A stretch of 64,000 nt of DNA from Gerris lacustris (taxonomy: Eukaryota > Arthropoda > Insecta > Hemiptera > Gerridae): assembly GCA_951217055.1 (NCBI GenBank), contig OX578276.1, positions 62,694,402 to 62,758,401 of the forward strand. The letters run 5' to 3'. Both the position numbers and the translations under genes were made by a program. Under the pieces are notes generated by a model. The model was not told where the DNA came from, did no database searches, and saw only the letters and a program-made list of their open reading frames with translations. Position 1 is the stretch's first letter. The number at the start of each line of letters is the position of its first letter. Shown one piece after another: positions 46,831 to 60,392 of the stretch.

Positions 46831-48240
46831 AAGCCTATTACCTATACAATACATCTAGGGAACGATTAATAGAACTAGACTAGACTACATTTAACGTCTG
46901 CATAGCCTTCTGACGTTATAAACCCAAATATTGACATACTCTAAAAGAAAGTGGTGTCTAAAAAATCCCTTGCAGTTACGGAAAAAACAACATCGGATTA
47001 ACAAGAAGACTGCTTTCGATCAGGAAGACATAAAAGCAATGAAGGACAGCAATCAAAGACAAGTAGTAGCTCTCTCCAAATTCTTAGTGAAAAAAGTAGG
47101 GTAATTTCTTTACAAACAAATATTTGTTTGTTAGCTGAACAGAAAATCTCAATATTAAAATGAGATCGTGATAATACGGTACCTTAGTTAAACATTTATT
47201 TAAATGGTAAATATTTATTCATTTTTATTTATTTCTTCAAATTAAAATTAAGTGAATACTAATAAATATCTATCATTTCGCCATAGAGCTAATAGGATTT
47301 ATTAGAATTTTTAATGTATGGGTTTTCAGAGTATATTTTGAGAAACAGCAAGAGTTTTCCATTTAAATTAAATAGGATAAAATTAAATAGGATACTTGCA
47401 AGAATCTATAATTCAATTAAATTGAGTAAAATCAACCATAACAAATAATATTAGCTTAAGTAACAAACTTTAATCCCTATTAAAGTTAAACATCCTATAT
47501 TTAACTAATTTAGTTTTGACTTTGGCAATACGGTAGAATGAGAAAATTAATAATTACCAGGAGCAATAGAATTAACTTAACCAAACCCATTTTATAAACG
47601 ATAAAGTTATGAAAATGCTTTAATACTCTTAAATATAATAATTTTGATTTAAGTGGATTAAATATAATACTTAATGGATATTTTATATTCCTTTCTTTGT
47701 AATTATAACGAATTTATACTCCCTCAGTATCATTGAGTCTCCATTTTCCCTTACTTTAAAATTACTATATTATAAATGTTTTTTTTTATTATTACCGTAA
47801 TATAAAAAAGAAGTAAAATTAATATCTGAATAGGGATCTTAATAACAAAGTCAAAGCGGAATATCAAAATAAAACAAACAGTAGTAAAGTCAAGAATGTA
47901 TAAAAATAGGAATGTCAAGAAGCTTTTTCCAGGTAATCGAGGATGAAGGAGGAGAGATCTTATAAAATATGAGCAATGCTGGAGCCTTTTCCAAAGATAA
48001 ACCACTGCGATAGACCATTTACCTATTTATATTATGTTTAAGTTATTTGAATTAAGTTCGTTTTATAATAAATTTTATAGTGCATTGCATCTTTTTTTCC
48101 TTCTATAAAGCTCGATCACTGATCACGTTGCCTCCTTTCGTAAGCATTCCAATAGATAAATTATAGCTTAGTTAGGTGTAGTTTTCAAAACAATTAATCC
48201 AATTATTTGTAACTATAAGTTGAAATAGAATTTGACTTAT
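46831..48240. other. AT-rich region, no resolved gene
   Basis: 46831-47110 may be more of the Penelope relic. The 84-codon minus frame at 47751 is hydrophobic and AT-driven and is not called. Confidence 0.4.
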
Positions 48241-49005
48241 TAATTGAAGCGAGCGTAAGCGAGCTTCTTACATTCAACGAAATATGCATCTTGTCTGTCT
48301 GTCTGTCTGTCTGTGTGTAACGTTTACGTGTCCGACGATAACTTGAGTAAAAGTTGACCGATTTAGTTGAAATTTGGTATACATCTTTCTTTTACTAATA
48401 CTCAGGCTAAGTTCGTTGGACAGCGTGATCCGTCCAAGAGTTCGCGCGCAATGCTCGCGTAAACGTGAGCTTCAAATTTAAAATTGGAATTTCAGGACGG
48501 GAAAAATTCTATCATCACCTATTCGATGACACGAACATTTTTTCAAATAACATTTTTTATTAAAACCAACAACGACACTGCTATGAATTAATAAAGAACG
48601 TTGTTTTCTCTATTTTAAACGTTTAGGTCCTAAACGTTTAAAATAGAGAAAACAACGTTTTTACCGATATCTTACGTTCTAACGTAACGATTTTAATAAA
48701 ACTTCATGTACATCGTCTAAAGTACAATTGAAACAAGTATGTAAAATTTCAACTTGATACAAGCAGGAGTATTTGAGTAATGAAGTGATACATTTATAAT
48801 ATTAGTTTAAAAGCTATTACGGGTGGTTAGTGTGTAGGTTTGTTTAGGAAGTAAAGCTTTGTACCGAGTACCCCCACTCTACCCCCTCATTACCCCCTTC
48901 CTCTTATCTTCAACTATGACATTATTCATCATGATTAACAAATTTCAATATTCAGTATTTTATTGCAATACACTCGCTTCAATGATAGAGCCACGCGATG
49001 CCTAG
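48241..49005 (+). mobile_element. Dispersed repeat family A, complete copy
   Basis: It runs from taattgaagcgagcgtaagc through a ctgtctgtctgtctgtctgt tract and the gttgaaatttggtatacatc core to ccacgcgatgcCTAG followed by T. At 48597-48659 it contains an internal palindrome with 31-bp perfect arms, absent from the 58-kb copy. Confidence 0.7.
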
Positions 49006-51439
49006 TTAAGGCATAAATAGAACTGTAATGACGTGTCTGGCAGAGTGTAATAATGGTTGAGTACGAGTTTAACACGTCTTAAAATTCCATCGTGAGACTT
49101 TCAAGGTACAAGCATCGATTACCATTTGATATTTCAAAATTTTTCCTGTTTCAAAAAATCTCGGAGTAAACAAACAAATAAATATGTTCCAATTCATGGT
49201 ATTTTTAAAATAGATAATACATGTCACATAATTTTACCATGCTTGTTGTTTAAACATAACTCTTACGTCATAAATAAATCACAAAACCACCTAGATGTGA
49301 CGAGTAGATGATTTCGTTTTCTTTCCATTATTTTTACATGTATAAGAAATAAATATAGTTGATTGTTTATTTCGATGTGGAGACGTTTTATTTTTAATTT
49401 CAGTTCGAGTGAGGCCCGTAGTGTCTAGTGGGTTGTAAAGCGGCGCAGACGTAGCATTGCTTAGGTTGAGGGTTGAGGGGAGATGGTGAATCTGGCATCA
49501 GAACATTTTGGCTCAGTAGTCTCAGTAGCCGTTTCGACCGCGATCCCTTCTCATTCAACCCCTATATTAGGCGTCTCTTATACCTCTCGCGTAAATTACA
49601 AACTCGTCTAGTCCTCTTTAACCCCTCTGCTGTTTCGACAAACCGCAGATATAAAACTATAACTACTTTGAAAGTTATTAGGAACAATTAAGATATTGTC
49701 AGACAAAATAATTAAGCATATTTGATATGAATATATTGCTTGAAAAATAAACATAAACTTTAAATAAAATTAAGACAAATTAAAATAAAATGGTGAAATA
49801 ATTGGAAAAAAACATTTGAAAAAAAGTGATTAAACGAAAATCAAGAATATCTCGTAAGTTTTGAGTTTAGAATTAAAATTATTTGTATTATAATATTTTC
49901 ATTTTAGTTAAGTTTGTATAATAGTAATTAAATATTATATTATAATATGTATTAATGATACATTTTATTATGTTTTAAAGGGGAAAAAATGAGTAGGTAC
50001 ATTATATTCATTTATCTTGGATCTAAAAAGAAATAATATCTAAGTTGAATAACAATTATTTAAAAATAAATTAAAAGTATTATGTGAGTAAGTAATTCGC
50101 TTCTTTTAAATAACTTAATTTAAAATTCCATGAAATTAATTTTTTAATTTCATTTATAAATCATATTCATTACTGTTCAAATCAGTAACAGGCGGCAGCT
50201 AATAGTATTTAAATTAAGACAACAATTAAGACAATTAAACAATTAAGACATGCTTAGTTAAAAACAACAATTTTTTCATTGAATATATTATTTATAGTTT
50301 AACTTTTACTTATTGTTATTGTTATAAATAATTAACTTTTAGCATACATATAATATAACAAATTAAACAGTAAAGAATGTTTATAAAAGTGTACTGTACT
50401 GAAATATTTTAATTTGTTTAATGCACAATACACATACACTCGTTCATTTTTTCTACTGTTTAAATGATACCAGGGGAAACATACTTCATAACATATAGAA
50501 TGAAAATTAAAAAAATGATGTCTCTGTATAATCTTGATGCATATGATTATATGATGAAACTAAATGCATTTTAGATTTACATTTAAATGTAAATCACATT
50601 TAAATGTATTTTTAGTTGGATTCAAAGTATAAAAATGAATATATTATATGCCCAGACTATAAATTATCCTCACTTATTCGTTTATACAATCGTTTCGACT
50701 AAAATTGAAGGCCATCACAATGTCATTACATTTTCTAGATTGTTTTGTAAGTCCTAACCTAAAATAAAGTAATATTGATGCAGAATCCATTTTAATTGAG
50801 ACGCACTGACGAGCCAAGGAGTTAGATTATCTCTCTCTTCTTAGGCATAACCCTTAGCAGTAGTTCGAAGTTTGAAGTTGAAATGAAACTTATGCGATAT
50901 ATTATATAAAACAATTAATCTTCTTTAAAAAAAAAAAAATAAATAAACAAAGAGGTGAAAGAACTTATCCATAAATAAATAATAATAACACGAGAAAAAT
51001 AATTGAATTAATTATTTTAGGCGATGAAAAATATTCAGCTGTGTAAGCTGTATACATAAATGCAATGACGCTAATTGGTCACCAATTAAAGTGGGGGAAG
51101 CCTGTTAGTAATAATCAATCGCTATTCATTGACAATTAATTGGACGGTTTTTATGCGTTTGGTTTTGTTGTGTATTACCAAAGGTGAATTATTCTACGTT
51201 GATATTATATTTCTGATAGAAATCCGTTCAATCTTATTTAGGAGGACTTACCCGTGATCTGAGCCTAATTGGTATTGTATTCTCTCTTCTTTTGCTGAAA
51301 ACGATACAACAATTAAACAAAATTAAAATATTAAATAGTACTGCGGTTCTTTGGAGCCTGAAGTCTAATATATGAGTCCATTTAGTAAATTACTATCTCC
51401 TTTATTAGCGGTATTTTAATTGTACCTATACAATAAGAA
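49006..51439. other. AT-rich region; one GC-richer island
   Basis: The island at about 49400-49640 follows a pyrimidine-rich ttatttttaatttcag, which looks like a 3' splice site (exon would start at 49403). A 72-codon frame lies in it (49473-49691), but no domain or partner exon was recognised. A perfect 22-base palindrome is at 50574-50595. The rest is plain AT-rich DNA. Confidence 0.35.
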
Positions 51440-51910
51440 CTATTATAATAGACCTCCAATTAGTTTGGCACATAGCTTTCTCTCATCCAATCACGTACTT
51501 TATTGATTTTTTGCTTCTACAAGCAGTTATTGTCTAATTTATTAATTTTTTCCCCCGTCTATTTAATGGAAAAAATTGGTTTGATTTTTTAAATGAATTA
51601 AAGTATCAATCAAGCAAAAGTTAAAGAGCGCAAACGGTTAAAATCTGGTGCCATCTGAGGGCTACTTTCGACAAACAATTAAAATTTCATAAAACTCAGA
51701 TGAATACTGTTGAAGATATAGGTGTAAATAAATGTATGTTTTTGGTTCAAAAAAATTTAGCTACAGACTGACAGACAGACATAGAACCAAAAACCTACCC
51801 TGGTGTCAGAACGAATTTCTGACTTGGAATTTTTGAAATCGGAGACGAAAAATATTTTTCTCCAGAACGATCACATAGCTTCCGTTATCTTCAGTAAGCT
51901 CGGAAACAAA
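51440..51910 (-). repeat. Dispersed repeat family B, reversed copy
   Basis: ccaattagtttggcacatag at the left is the family 3' end reversed. gggctactttcgacaaacaa, gacagacatagaaccaaaaa and ttccgttatcttcagtaagc-tcgg follow in reverse order. Confidence 0.6.
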
Positions 51911-53732
51911 ATTATTATTGCGTCATTTGCCATTTTAACAGATGCCATTTATTCCAACATTATAGTAACATTTTATTTTGTTTTAAATAAAACTTTTTAA
52001 TGTTTCTAATATAATTCAAAAATTAGGTTATCTAAATAACTTTTATCGTCTTCATTACTTCTTAATTATATATGATTGATTTTATATTTACTGATTCATT
52101 ACTAAATTATGTTGGAAACTATGAAATGTTACGACTAAAATAGGTCACTAATAGATTAATTAAATTCATCTGCATTTAGTATCACTAGATTGATCATTGA
52201 TTCATTAGTTTTAACATTTATTTAATAATACTAATAATTGATAATACTATTTCATTAAATACTAAAACAAGGAATTTTAAAGTTAGCTCATTGTTGTGCC
52301 GTTTGTTGTGGATTAAATGTTAAATCCTTATTACTAGTATAATAGATTTTTATTATTTTTGAGCTACAATTGTTATCAATCTACAATCTTGTTATTATTA
52401 GTAATGCCAGTAAATAATAAATTATATTTAATATAGTAAATAACCATTTTATCGTTAGTCTTATATTATTAAATGTTTAAGTAATGACATTTATTTAATT
52501 ACGTTGAAATATATTTCTGTACCTAAGAGGAAATTACTGTGTCGTATTTTAGCAATTATTATGGAAGAGCTATTTTCTACTTCTTCAATAATATATGCAT
52601 ACAACATATTTACATTGATTATCTTACAATACCCCTAATTATCTGCCAGCATAATGCTGTAGGAACATTCCAATTTTTTTTAATGCGACTAATAATTTAG
52701 CCCTAATTTACAGACTCATAAATTGCATAAGAATATTTAATTTATTATTTATAATTCATTCATCACATTTATATTCAGTTAGTCTGATTAAAATTCCATT
52801 TTTATACAATAATTATTTTTAAAAAACTTATTTTTTTTAAAAAACTTGATTTAACGAAAGGAAATTTTAATGTAATGAATAATTTATAAAGCTTATATAC
52901 TTTAACATGATAATGCAATTCTTTCAATGCATTCAAATTAGACAAATTGAGAGAAAAAATCCCGGAGTTTTAAAAATTGGCACATTTGTTGCTTGGCAAC
53001 TTAGTAGGAAAAAAATAAAATTCCTAGTGAAAACGGGGTGACCTATAGGGAGAGGGTCTTTTAAAGTGACTTTTTTTAGTTTTTCGCTCATATATCCGAA
53101 ACTATCACCCGTAGCCAAAAAATTATGTAACAAAATTGAAGTCGACAAAATTTCCTTCAAAAATTTTCTTTTTGCATTTTTAACGTAGGACAAATAGTTT
53201 TAGAGGTATAGGGTCGAGAAAGTAACAGTATTTTAACATGTCATTGGACAATAACAGTTCGACAGATAACATGTTATTGAAAAATACCTGTTTTCCAATT
53301 AGAGTTAAATTTAACAGCTCATATTACAGAAGAGATTATCTGTTAATTATAACAGAACAGAATCAATAACATCTGAAGTAACAAGATACAATGAACTGTA
53401 ATATGTTATGCTATAACACTTCACTGCAAATATTATTATTGTTATCGTATCGTTCCCACTTAAGCTAAACAACTTAAATTTCGATGAGTTGGTAGATAGT
53501 AGTATATCCATATAAAAATGAAATTTTAACTATTCTATTATTCTTGCAAGAGATAAAGACAACATTAATTTCGGTACACAGGTTAAATGTCCCTATGCCA
53601 TAATATAGTTTTATTATCTTGAACAGATACAATGTAGCGGTTGATCTATGATGCTACTATATCGAATATACATAGATAGTGTTATTGAATTTCTATTTAC
53701 GCCAATGAATAGTAAAAGTAGGAAATTGTTTT
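51911..53732. other. AT-rich region, nothing recognised
   Basis: The 86-codon minus frame at 52933 has no domain. No other supported feature. Confidence 0.45.
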
Positions 53733-54779
53733 GGTAAATATGTCGTATCTTACATATTTAAAGACTGATTAAAAGTGTTCCGGTTGAAATTCTAAGAACT
53801 TGGTATTTTTGGTTTTACGAGTTGTCATAGTTTTTTTTTTTTTAAATATATAAAATCTTCACTCAGGATACATACGTGTAATGATGTTAAAGAGGGGATA
53901 TACGAGTGGGAGAAAACAACTAGGTTATAGCTAAAAACCTAAGATATAGAAATATAGATGCACAAACACTTAAACACGAAAAATCACCAAACAAAAGTTC
54001 CAATATGTAACAAATTAAGTGCTATTTAAACACGTAAAAAGAACACAAAACATCGCCATCCTTTATATCGAAAGATAAACATTTAAGTAGGTAACACCAT
54101 AACAAAATCGATGTATCGATAAAGCGAAAGCTGAGAGAAAACGTTTGCCAGATATCGTCTATGTATATAAAATTGATAATATCCCTTAGTCTAATCTAAT
54201 TAACTATTAAGAGAAAGGAATGTTATTATACTTGTATACAGAAGTGTGATATTCTTTTTTCCAAAGTACATTGTACTGTAAATATACCTTTGTCTTAATA
54301 GTTATTTAGACAAAGGCATGTAAACTCACCTTTAGTTTATTGAAGTATTAGCATTAGCGCCTTGTTTCCTCTCAGCTAATGATATATCGATTTCGTTGTC
54401 GTTTTAAACTACTATTCATCTTACGATTTTCCATATTCAAGATGGCGAGGTTGTTTTGTGTTCAAATAGCGTTTATTATAACAAAATATAACATTTTGAT
54501 GTGATTTTTTGTATTTATCGTGTGTTTAAGCAGTTGTGCATATATTTCGTAGGTTTTAAACTATCCCAGTTTTTCTCTTCCACCCGTATACCCCTCTTGA
54601 AGATCATACCCGTATGTTCCTGAGTAGAGATTTATATATATTTTTTTAAAAAAAAACTATTGACTAAACTCGTAATACCAAAAAATAAGTTTTTAGAATT
54701 TCAACGGGAACACGTTAAAAAAAACCGATCAAAATCGGAGAAAAAAAAATAAAGTGGGTCAGATACGACATATTTATCA
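53733..54779. mobile_element. Long palindromic (fold-back) element
   Basis: taaatatgtcgtatct at the left is inverted as agatacgacatattta at the right. The arms stay recognisable inverse copies for about 400 bases (53733-54145 and 54380-54779), for example through gttgaaattctaagaacttg and acacaaaacatcgccatc. They are clearly diverged, so the element is old. The centre (about 54175-54340) holds a separate small repeat related to 29640-29760. No coding frame. Confidence 0.6.
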
Positions 54780-56114
54780 CAGTTTGTTAAAATTTATTAA
54801 ATAAGTACTTTTGAGACTGCATATCGCCAAATAAAACAACTATTCATAAATGGCGCTCATCCCGTTTAAGGCCTCGGGTACCATACGAGCGGATGGTATT
54901 TTCCATAATTTCCCTGCCATGTTTATTTGAAGAAAGTTTCTTATCAACTGAAGAGACTGAGCGGTGAATGAAAATGATTGAGTAGGCTGAGCGGTAAGCA
55001 ACAAGCAGAAAATTTTTTCGCTCAGACGCTTGTGCTTGTCATAGCCGGCCTTCCTATACTTCCATTGAACTCAAAGTAAACATAAACGTAAGTGCACCGC
55101 TCACTGCTCGAGTCGTACTCGAGGCTTAAGTGTATGGAAATCCTAAAAACTTGCATTTGTAAGGAATGATAACAATGTTTTGAGAACTACAGATAAACTT
55201 GAACGTACGGGAAATAATATATAATACTAATTTAAATAAATTTAAACTTTTAACAATTCTTGTTTCTTTAGAATGTCAGTACTTCTCAAACGAAAGGAAT
55301 AAAAAAACAAAACAGAAAGAAATAGTGAAGACATAAGTCATTTGACTAAAACACGAAATACATTAAAATAAATTTCAGTGCTTTAGACGATAGATGTATT
55401 TTTAAAACGTATTACAATGAAGGGGATGTTATGGTAATGAAGAATGTTTTTGAAAGCCCCAGAAACCAAGAAATTTACGCATTTTAAAAATGGAATTGAA
55501 TGATAATCGAATAACCTAGTAAAACTCCTCTTATTACAGACTTTTCGTCTTTTAAGCATAATATTGTGCAATACGACTGTGTATTTATCTTGGAAGATAA
55601 ATTTTAGTAATTTTATTTATATGTAATTATTATTCTACCGCTGGCTGGGGTTTACGCAGAGCACAGATAACAATTATAAAAACAAACATAGTTTTCACTT
55701 AAGAACTATCTTTAAGGCGAGTTTCTACCAGTTACTGACAAATGTTACCAACAATTCTCTTAGTAACAATGGTAATAACAAATTTTACTCTCAAAATTTT
55801 GCTTACAAAATACAAGTTTTACTTTTTAGCTGTTATTAAAGTTTTTCCACACCTCCACACTTGCTTGGCAGCTGCGAAATGTCGAGAATTTGTTGGTAAC
55901 ATACAAATGTTACCAACAAATACAAACAATAGTAACTCTGGTGTAAATCTTTAAAGCTTCTTAACACGTGCTGCTTACAAATTTTGCCAATATTTTTCGA
56001 TCATTACCGACTTTTAGTGATACCAAAAAGTCTTGTTAATAACATGATATTTTTGTTGCTAAAGCAGATAGGTATTCAGAAATGATATTAACAATTGTTT
56101 GGAACTCATGCTAG
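54780..56114. other. AT-rich region, no resolved gene
   Basis: Short frames at 55383 and 55742 have no domain and are not called. Confidence 0.45.
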
Positions 56115-56398
56115 TAACTCAGATGTAAATCCGGCTTTACAATTATTCGCGTTGCTCTATGGAAAGAATATCGTATATTTCTAAACATTTACATAAAATG
56201 AGGCATCGCGTGGTTCATTCATTCAAGCGAGCGTAATAAAGTAAATATTGAATATTAAGAAAATTGTTTATCATGATGAGTTGATAGTTAAAGTGGCTGA
56301 TCTTAGTAAAGTGCAGAATAGTAAAGGGGTGTAGTGAGGAAACAGGACTATTCCTTGGTCCTCATACCCCGGCATACTCCATTTGAACTATGTATTAT
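56115..56398. repeat. 284-bp direct repeat flanking the LINE, left copy
   Basis: taactcagatgtaaatccgg through ccatttgaactatgtattat is repeated at 59377-59660 with one visible substitution (gcgtgg versus gcatgg). Part of it (56200 onward) is a reversed family A end. The repeats sit exactly at the two ends of the LINE, so they look like a very long target-site duplication. Confidence 0.8.
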
Positions 56399-56471
56399 TT
56401 TTGTAACTATGAATTAACTATGAAATTAAACTATATATTAAAAATATTAACTATGAAATTAACTATGTATT

Positions 56472-58231
56472 ATGTATTTATATACTGTATTTTACACAAA
56501 ATACAGTAATTCCCAAATCTGGAGTTGGAAAAATAATTTATGGCACGAACACTTGTTATCGCTTAATCCAAACAACGGCTCCCTTTGGCAGTTGTCTAAA
56601 AACTTAAAAAATTCAAACAATTCTCTTCCTTGCCTTCAAGCCGCTCCAAATGCTCCAGTTGTTTACAAACAAATTGACAAGTGTAACTTACTAGGCCGAT
56701 ATTTCGAATCCATTCACAATCAAAATAATCACGCAACTAGCAAATATCAGGAAACCAAAGTAAACAAAATGCTAAATTCATACTTCAAAACAAACCACGT
56801 CCGTAGCGAAAATGAAATTAAACTTACAGAACCAAAGGAAATTAAACAGTTTATTAAAAAAATACACAACAAAAAATCCCCTGGACCTGACGAAATTCAT
56901 CCCTTGATGCTAAAAAATCTTCCTATCAGAGCCATTATTTATTTAACTATAATTATAAATCACATCTTATTACTAGGCTACTTTCCATCTGCGTGGAAAA
57001 GAGCAAAACTAATTGTAATCCACAAAGCTAAAAAACCGGTTAACCTTGTCAGCAGCTACAGACCAATAAGCCTGCTACCTTACCTCAGCAAGAAAGCGGA
57101 AAAAGTAATAAATGTAAGGCTTCTTGCTCAAATCACTGGGAAAAAATTCTTAAAAGACTTTCAATTCGGTTTTAGGGCGGGTCACTCAGCTGTCGCCCAA
57201 CTAGTTCGTCTCACTGACCACATCACTGACCAATTTAATTTAAACAAATATACCGGCATGCTTTCGCTTGATGTTGAGAAAGCATTCGACTGTGTTTGGC
57301 ATCAAGGGCTAGTATTTAAACTTATTGTCGAGCTTGAGCTGCCGAGATACTTAGTCTTAGTAATTAACAGTTACCTAACAGACAGAAAGTTCTTTGTTCA
57401 TAATAACATGAAGAATTCTACAGACTTTAACATCACAGCAGGAGTACCCCAAGGCTCAATATTAGGCCCAAATTTATTCAACATAGTCATGTCTGGTATC
57501 CCAAAAACAGAAGATGTGGAACTATCTATCTTTGCAGACGACACAGCTTTATATTGTAGTTCTTGGAGATTGGACACGATTACCAACAGACTAAGTAAAG
57601 CCTTTAAAAGAGTTAAAATTACTTCGCAAAATGGAGAATAAAGCTAAACCATAATAAAACCGAAGCTATAGTCTTTACAAGACGTCGTCCACAAATGCCA
57701 GTTCATCTAGACCTACAAGGAACAACTATCGGCTGGAAAAACGAAATCAAATATTTAGGATTGATTCTCGACAAAAAATTAAATTTTACGACCCATATTA
57801 AAACTAACTTGAATAAAATAAATAGCACGCTCTACAGACTATATCCGATATTCAGTAAAAGATCATTTATGAGTCAAAAAAACAAACTCACAATCTACAA
57901 ACAAATAATCAGACCAGCTATTACTTACGCTTGTCCAGTCTGGAGCTCTACGTCCAATTCAAATCTTAAGACCCTCCAAATTTTTCAAAATAAATGCTGC
58001 AGAATCATAGGTCGTTTTCCCATGTTCACAAAAATCAGTAAAATGCACTCCACACTAAATCTACCCGAAGTTAAACCATATATTCACCAATTAACAGACA
58101 CATTTTTTAAGCAATGCCAAGAAAACTCCAAAAATCCCCTTATAAACACTCTTGGAAACTATAACATTGATAGTCTCTCTATAAAATACAAAAAATATAA
58201 ACATAAAAGAATTAAACACATACTTCTATAA
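56472..58231 (+). pseudogene. LINE reverse transcriptase, frameshifted
   Basis: Residues counted from 56472 show the ordered reverse-transcriptase motifs: KSPGPDEI (135-142), SYRPISLL (195-202), FGFRAGHSA (232-240), LDVEKAFD (266-273, first catalytic Asp), GVPQGSILGP (324-333) and FADD (354-357, catalytic pair). The frame stops at 57639-57641 because of a single-base slip in or near the A run at 57628-57631. In the next frame the protein continues uninterrupted to 58231 with KYLGLILDKKLNF and YKQIIRPAITYACPVWSS, the usual Jockey-clade C-terminal region. Upstream sequence matches the linker between endonuclease and reverse transcriptase. One frameshift and no endonuclease make it inactive, but it is otherwise well preserved and therefore fairly recent. 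Confidence 0.85.
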
Positions 58232-58302
58232 ATAAACAAATAGTCATTATCTGCTAACTCTTGTTATCTTAATATTAGATAAGATATATAATTAGATGTA
58301 AA

Positions 58303-58362
58303 TAATTGAAGCGAGTTGAAGCGAGCGTAGCGAGCTTCCTACATTCAACGAAATATGCTCCG

Positions 58363-58410
<48 letters not shown>

Positions 58411-59079
58411 AGTAACGTTCACGCGTGTGACGATAACTTGAGTAAAAGTTGACCGATTTAGTTGAAATTTGGTATACATGATCCTCTTACTAATACTCAG
58501 GCTAAGTTCGTTGGACAGCGTGATCCGTCCAAGAATTCGCGCGCAACGCTCGCGTAAACGAGGGGTTCAAAAATTAAATTGGAATTTCAGGACGGGAAAA
58601 GATTCTATCATCATCTATTCGATGAGACGAACATTTTTTTCAAATAACATTTTTTACTAAGACCAACAGCGACACCGCTATGAATTAATAAAGATCGCTA
58701 AAACTATTAAAGCGGGCCTAAACGTTTAAAATAGAGAAAACAACCTTTTTACCGATATCTTTCGTTCTAACGTAACGATTTTAATAAAACTTCATAGACA
58801 CCATCTGATGCACAATTAAACAGGCATGCAAAATTTCAATTTGATACATGCAGTAGTTTGTTTGTAGCAAAGAGATACAAATTATAAATATTGAAATAGA
58901 GATGTGTGGTTAGTGGAATAGTAAGAATGCGGGGTGGTTCCCTTACTACTAGCCGCTGCACTACTACCAGACCCATTATCTATCAACTCATCATGATTCA
59001 CAATAATCTTTTTTTTCAATATTCAATACATATTTATTACTATACGCTCGCTTCAATGATAGAGCCACGCGATGCCTAG
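58303..59079 (+). mobile_element. Dispersed repeat family A, complete copy inserted in the LINE 3' region
   Basis: taattgaagcgagttgaagc, a long CTGT tract (58366-58411), the gttgaaatttggtatacatg core, and the end gccacgcgatgcCTAG followed by T. It splits the LINE tail, so it arrived after the LINE. Confidence 0.72.
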
Positions 59080-59376
59080 TATAATATATAGTCATTGTTT
59101 TGTTTTGTTATTTTTTATATTTAACTAGATGTTTACAATTTATTTATTCAATGTTACCATGAACTTTAATAATCTAGAATGCCAAAGGGTTTTTGTTGAG
59201 ACTGTTTTCCCTTTATTTTATTTATTTATTGTTATCAACTAGTAAGAAATGTAATTATACTTATTATTGTCATTGCCCCAAGGAAAAAACAAAATTCTGT
59301 TTGGTACTGGGTTTGCTACAAAAATGTATTTATTAAAATGTAAATCTGTATGTGACGACATCAATAAAGAAAAATT

Positions 59377-59660
59377 TAACTCAGATGTAAATCCGGCTTT
59401 ACAATTATTCGCGTTGCTCTATGGAAAGAATATCGTATATTTCTAAACATTTACATAAAATGAGGCATCGCATGGTTCATTCATTCAAGCGAGCGTAATA
59501 AAGTAAATATTGAATATTAAGAAAATTGTTTATCATGATGAGTTGATAGTTAAAGTGGCTGATCTTAGTAAAGTGCAGAATAGTAAAGGGGTGTAGTGAG
59601 GAAACAGGACTATTCCTTGGTCCTCATACCCCGGCATACTCCATTTGAACTATGTATTAT
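59377..59660. repeat. 284-bp direct repeat flanking the LINE, right copy
   Basis: Right-hand partner of 56115-56398. It follows the LINE end without a gap. Confidence 0.8.
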
Positions 59661-60389
59661 AAAATGTATCACTTCACTGAACAAAACTTTTACTTGTATC
59701 CGGCCTTGCCAACTGGCAAAGTGCGGCATAGTGTGGACGCGGCTCAAGAAGTTGCCTTTCTCAAACAGTAGTGTAACATGTCAACCAGGCCGTCGTCGCT
59801 TATTACGGCCTTCCTATCTCTAGCCAAGAGTTTTGTCGAGATTTAGGGTCGTGACAGATCACAATATGTCCTTCACTTTTTTTCGTGTGCATTCAAGGTT
59901 GTTTTCGTGTTAATAGTCGCTAGATCTAATTGGGTTTGAGTTCTACGTCCACCGAGGTGACAATGGAATTATTTAGAGATAAAACAGGAATCACTAACGT
60001 CATCTAAAGAAGCATGTTCAAACATCTTATGTTGAGGTTCCTCTTCGTCGTGTACATAAACAGGAACAATAAACGAGTAATCTCAAGCCAATGCCAGGCC
60101 TACCTTCGTGTTCTCTCCTGTAGGTTTCGAAGGTGTTCGATTATTTGTGCAAAGAGGTTTTTTTTTACCACATTCGGGGATCTTATAAGTTGCTCTGTAC
60201 ATACAACTTTTACATATATGTAAAAGTTGTGTAGTACATATATGTACTGGAAATAATAAACAAGAATAGCAATGACCTTCCTTTTGCACAAATTAACATT
60301 TTGATCTGCACTCCTTTTTAGAAAAGAGCGGACTAAATAAACTAATGAGCGGATTTAATAACTTTACTAGGAAATGCAGTATCTTTACT
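59661..60389. other. Less AT-rich region of unknown content
   Basis: Base composition is more balanced than the surroundings (about 59690-60180), but the frames on both strands are short and overlapping. A perfect 28-base palindrome, acaacttttacata plus its inverse, lies at 60203-60230. Confidence 0.4.
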
Positions 60390-60392
60390 TGG

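Larger units (their letters stand above)
56399..59376 (+). mobile_element. 5'-truncated Jockey-type LINE with a nested family A element
   Basis: The LINE carries a reverse-transcriptase region (56472-58231) and a 3' untranslated tail that resumes after the nested repeat 58303-59079. It ends shortly after AATAAA (59363-59368) in aaaaattt. The apurinic-type endonuclease that should precede the reverse transcriptase is absent, a normal 5' truncation. The first ~80 bases after the left flank reiterate aactatgaaatt/aactatgtattat, resembling slippage at the 5' junction. Confidence 0.78.

Noticed and set aside
49403..49691. Host exon after a splice-acceptor-like sequence.
   Set aside because: No domain, no donor or partner exon, and a single acceptor-like tract is expected often by chance in AT-rich DNA.
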